Part shown: one piece after another, positions 51,287 through 52,178 of the stretch
Position numbering within the stretch: the first letter of the stretch is position 1
How the letters are laid out: every line of letters begins with the position of its first letter
Source of the DNA: Clostridium sp. CAG:221
GTDB taxonomy: Bacteria > Bacillota > Clostridia > Clostridiales > Clostridiaceae
Reading direction: 5' to 3'
DNA: 52,178 nucleotides
NCBI GenBank assembly: GCA_000435835.1
Contig: FR883404.1
Coordinates: 1-52,178, forward strand
Made by a program: the position numbers and the translations under genes
Notes under the pieces: model-generated
The model's input: only the letters and a program-made list of their open reading frames with translations
Database searches by the model: none
What the model was told of the DNA's origin: nothing

Positions 51287-52178
51287 ATGAAAATTTCACA
51301 AGGAAAAGGACATTTCTTATCAATTATGAACAATGAAAAAGTCAATATGAAAAAAGAAATGCTAGCAGGGCTTACAACATTTTTAACTATGGCATATATA
51401 ATTGCAGTAAACCCAAGCATACTTTCAAGTACAGGGATGCCAGCAGGAGCACTGGTTACGGCTACATGTCTTGCAGCAGCCTTAGGATGCTTCATAATGG
51501 GCATATATGCTAATCTTCCTTTTGCTTTAGCATCAGGTATGGGATTAAATGCATATTTTGCCTATACGGTAGTTGGTCAGAAAGGAGTTTCATGGCAGGT
51601 GGCTTTAACAGCTGTATTTGTAGAAGGAATCATATTTATTATACTGTCATTATTTAAAATTCGTGAAGCTGTGGCCAATGCAATTCCAAAGAATATGAAG
51701 CTGGCAGTCAGTGGAGGTATAGGTTTGTTCATTGCCTTCATTGGTATGATAAATGGTGGGATAATTGTGGCTGACGAAAGTACCTTGGTTGCTTTAGGAA
51801 AAGTAACGCCAGCTGTTCTCATCACTTTAGGAGGTTTAATTCTTATAACTATTTTAGATAAACGTAAGGTAAGAGGTTCAATTTTATGGGGAATCATTGT
51901 TTCTGCCGCCATTGCATGGGTGTATGCATACTTTAATAAAGATACTGCAGCTTCACTTGGTATTACTGTTCCGCAGGGGATAATAAAATTTGAAAGTATA
52001 AATAAAATCGCAGGTAAAATGGATTTTTCATATATGTTAAATTTAAATAATATGAAGAGCTTTGTTACTGTAATTTTTACTTTTTTGTTTGTAGATTTCT
52101 TTGATACTGTAGGGACATTAGTTGGAGTGTGTTCAAAAGCTAATATGTTAGATGAAAAAGGTGAAGTTCCTAATGTAG
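51287..52178 (+). CDS. NCS2 family (AzgA/PbuG-like) purine permease, truncated by window end
   Basis: The ATG at 51287 follows GGAGGTG. 297 complete codons are visible and the frame is open at the end. Features: EMLAGLTTFLTMAYIIAVNP, GALVTATCLAAALGCFIMG, ASGMGLNAYFAYTVV, NMKLAVSGGIGLFIAFIGM, VDFFDTVGTLVGV, all typical of AzgA/PbuG hypoxanthine-guanine-type transporters. About ten membrane segments expected in the full 430-440 residues. Substrate not provable from this part. Confidence 0.92.
   Translation, partial: MKISQGKGHFLSIMNNEKVNMKKEMLAGLTTFLTMAYIIAVNPSILSSTGMPAGALVTATCLAAALGCFIMGIYANLPFALASGMGLNAYFAYTVVGQKGVSWQVALTAVFVEGIIFIILSLFKIREAVANAIPKNMKLAVSGGIGLFIAFIGMINGGIIVADESTLVALGKVTPAVLITLGGLILITILDKRKVRGSILWGIIVSAAIAWVYAYFNKDTAASLGITVPQGIIKFESINKIAGKMDFSYMLNLNNMKSFVTVIFTFLFVDFFDTVGTLVGVCSKANMLDEKGEVPNV

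Noticed and set aside
1..52178. CRISPR arrays, tRNA and rRNA genes, integrases, prophage
   Set aside because: I looked for regular repeats, tRNA-like cloverleaf ends, rRNA segments and recombinase motifs and saw none.

Overview
The window is AT-rich (by eye about 70% A+T), gene-dense and mostly on the + strand. It looks like the chromosome of an endospore-forming low-GC Firmicute of the Clostridium sensu stricto type. The grounds are a T-box ahead of alaS, an uninterrupted sigK, the ftsZ-spoIIGA-sigE-sigG-ylmC-nrdR order, spoIVA, GTG/TTG starts behind strong GGAGG sites, and poly-U terminators after most operons. I see no rRNA or tRNA gene, CRISPR array, transposase or prophage. The right edge cuts a purine-type permease.

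Layout. (1) 1-8150: a small structured element, two related microprotein genes each with its own terminator, then a Ter stress cluster: YceG-like protein, TelA, three TerD paralogues and a PMCA-like Ca2+ P-type ATPase. (2) 8199-15674, the least conserved part: a minus-strand nucleotidyltransferase, a CoiA-like protein with an altered nuclease core, a three-gene operon (DUF5685-like protein with squalene/phytoene-synthase-like Asp motifs, J-domain protein, membrane protein), a VOC protein, a YbaK deacylase, a coiled-coil protein, a PRC-barrel protein and an AI-2E-type exporter. (3) 15683-27763, housekeeping: T-box-alaS, ireB, ruvX, DUF1292, fur, RNase J, typA, mltG, trmR, trhP (tRNA U34 hydroxylation/methylation) and udk. 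(4) 27817-36393, division and sporulation: a transpeptidase PBP, sigK, pilT, ftsZ, spoIIGA, sigE, sigG, ylmC and nrdR. Together these supply both mother-cell sigma factors, the late forespore sigma factor and the pro-sigma-E protease. (5) 36552-43999: pgeF, then a PhoP/PhoR two-component system and pstSCAB-phoU for phosphate sensing and uptake. (6) 44168-52178: DUF512 radical-SAM-like protein, der, gpsA, spoIVA, a BECR-nuclease-like orphan, a four-hairpin leader RNA, ansA and a truncated NCS2 permease.

The most interesting points are: the structured leader ahead of ansA, with a shortened B12-box-like 3' end; the DUF5685/J-domain/membrane-protein operon, which may be an unrecognised isoprenoid-synthase-fold system; the paired microproteins next to the Ter cluster; a recurrent arrangement in which terminator-like hairpins abut or contain the ribosome-binding site of the next gene; a hairpin that may correct a long ribosome-site spacing at ireB; and the absence of ftsA from its usual place before ftsZ.
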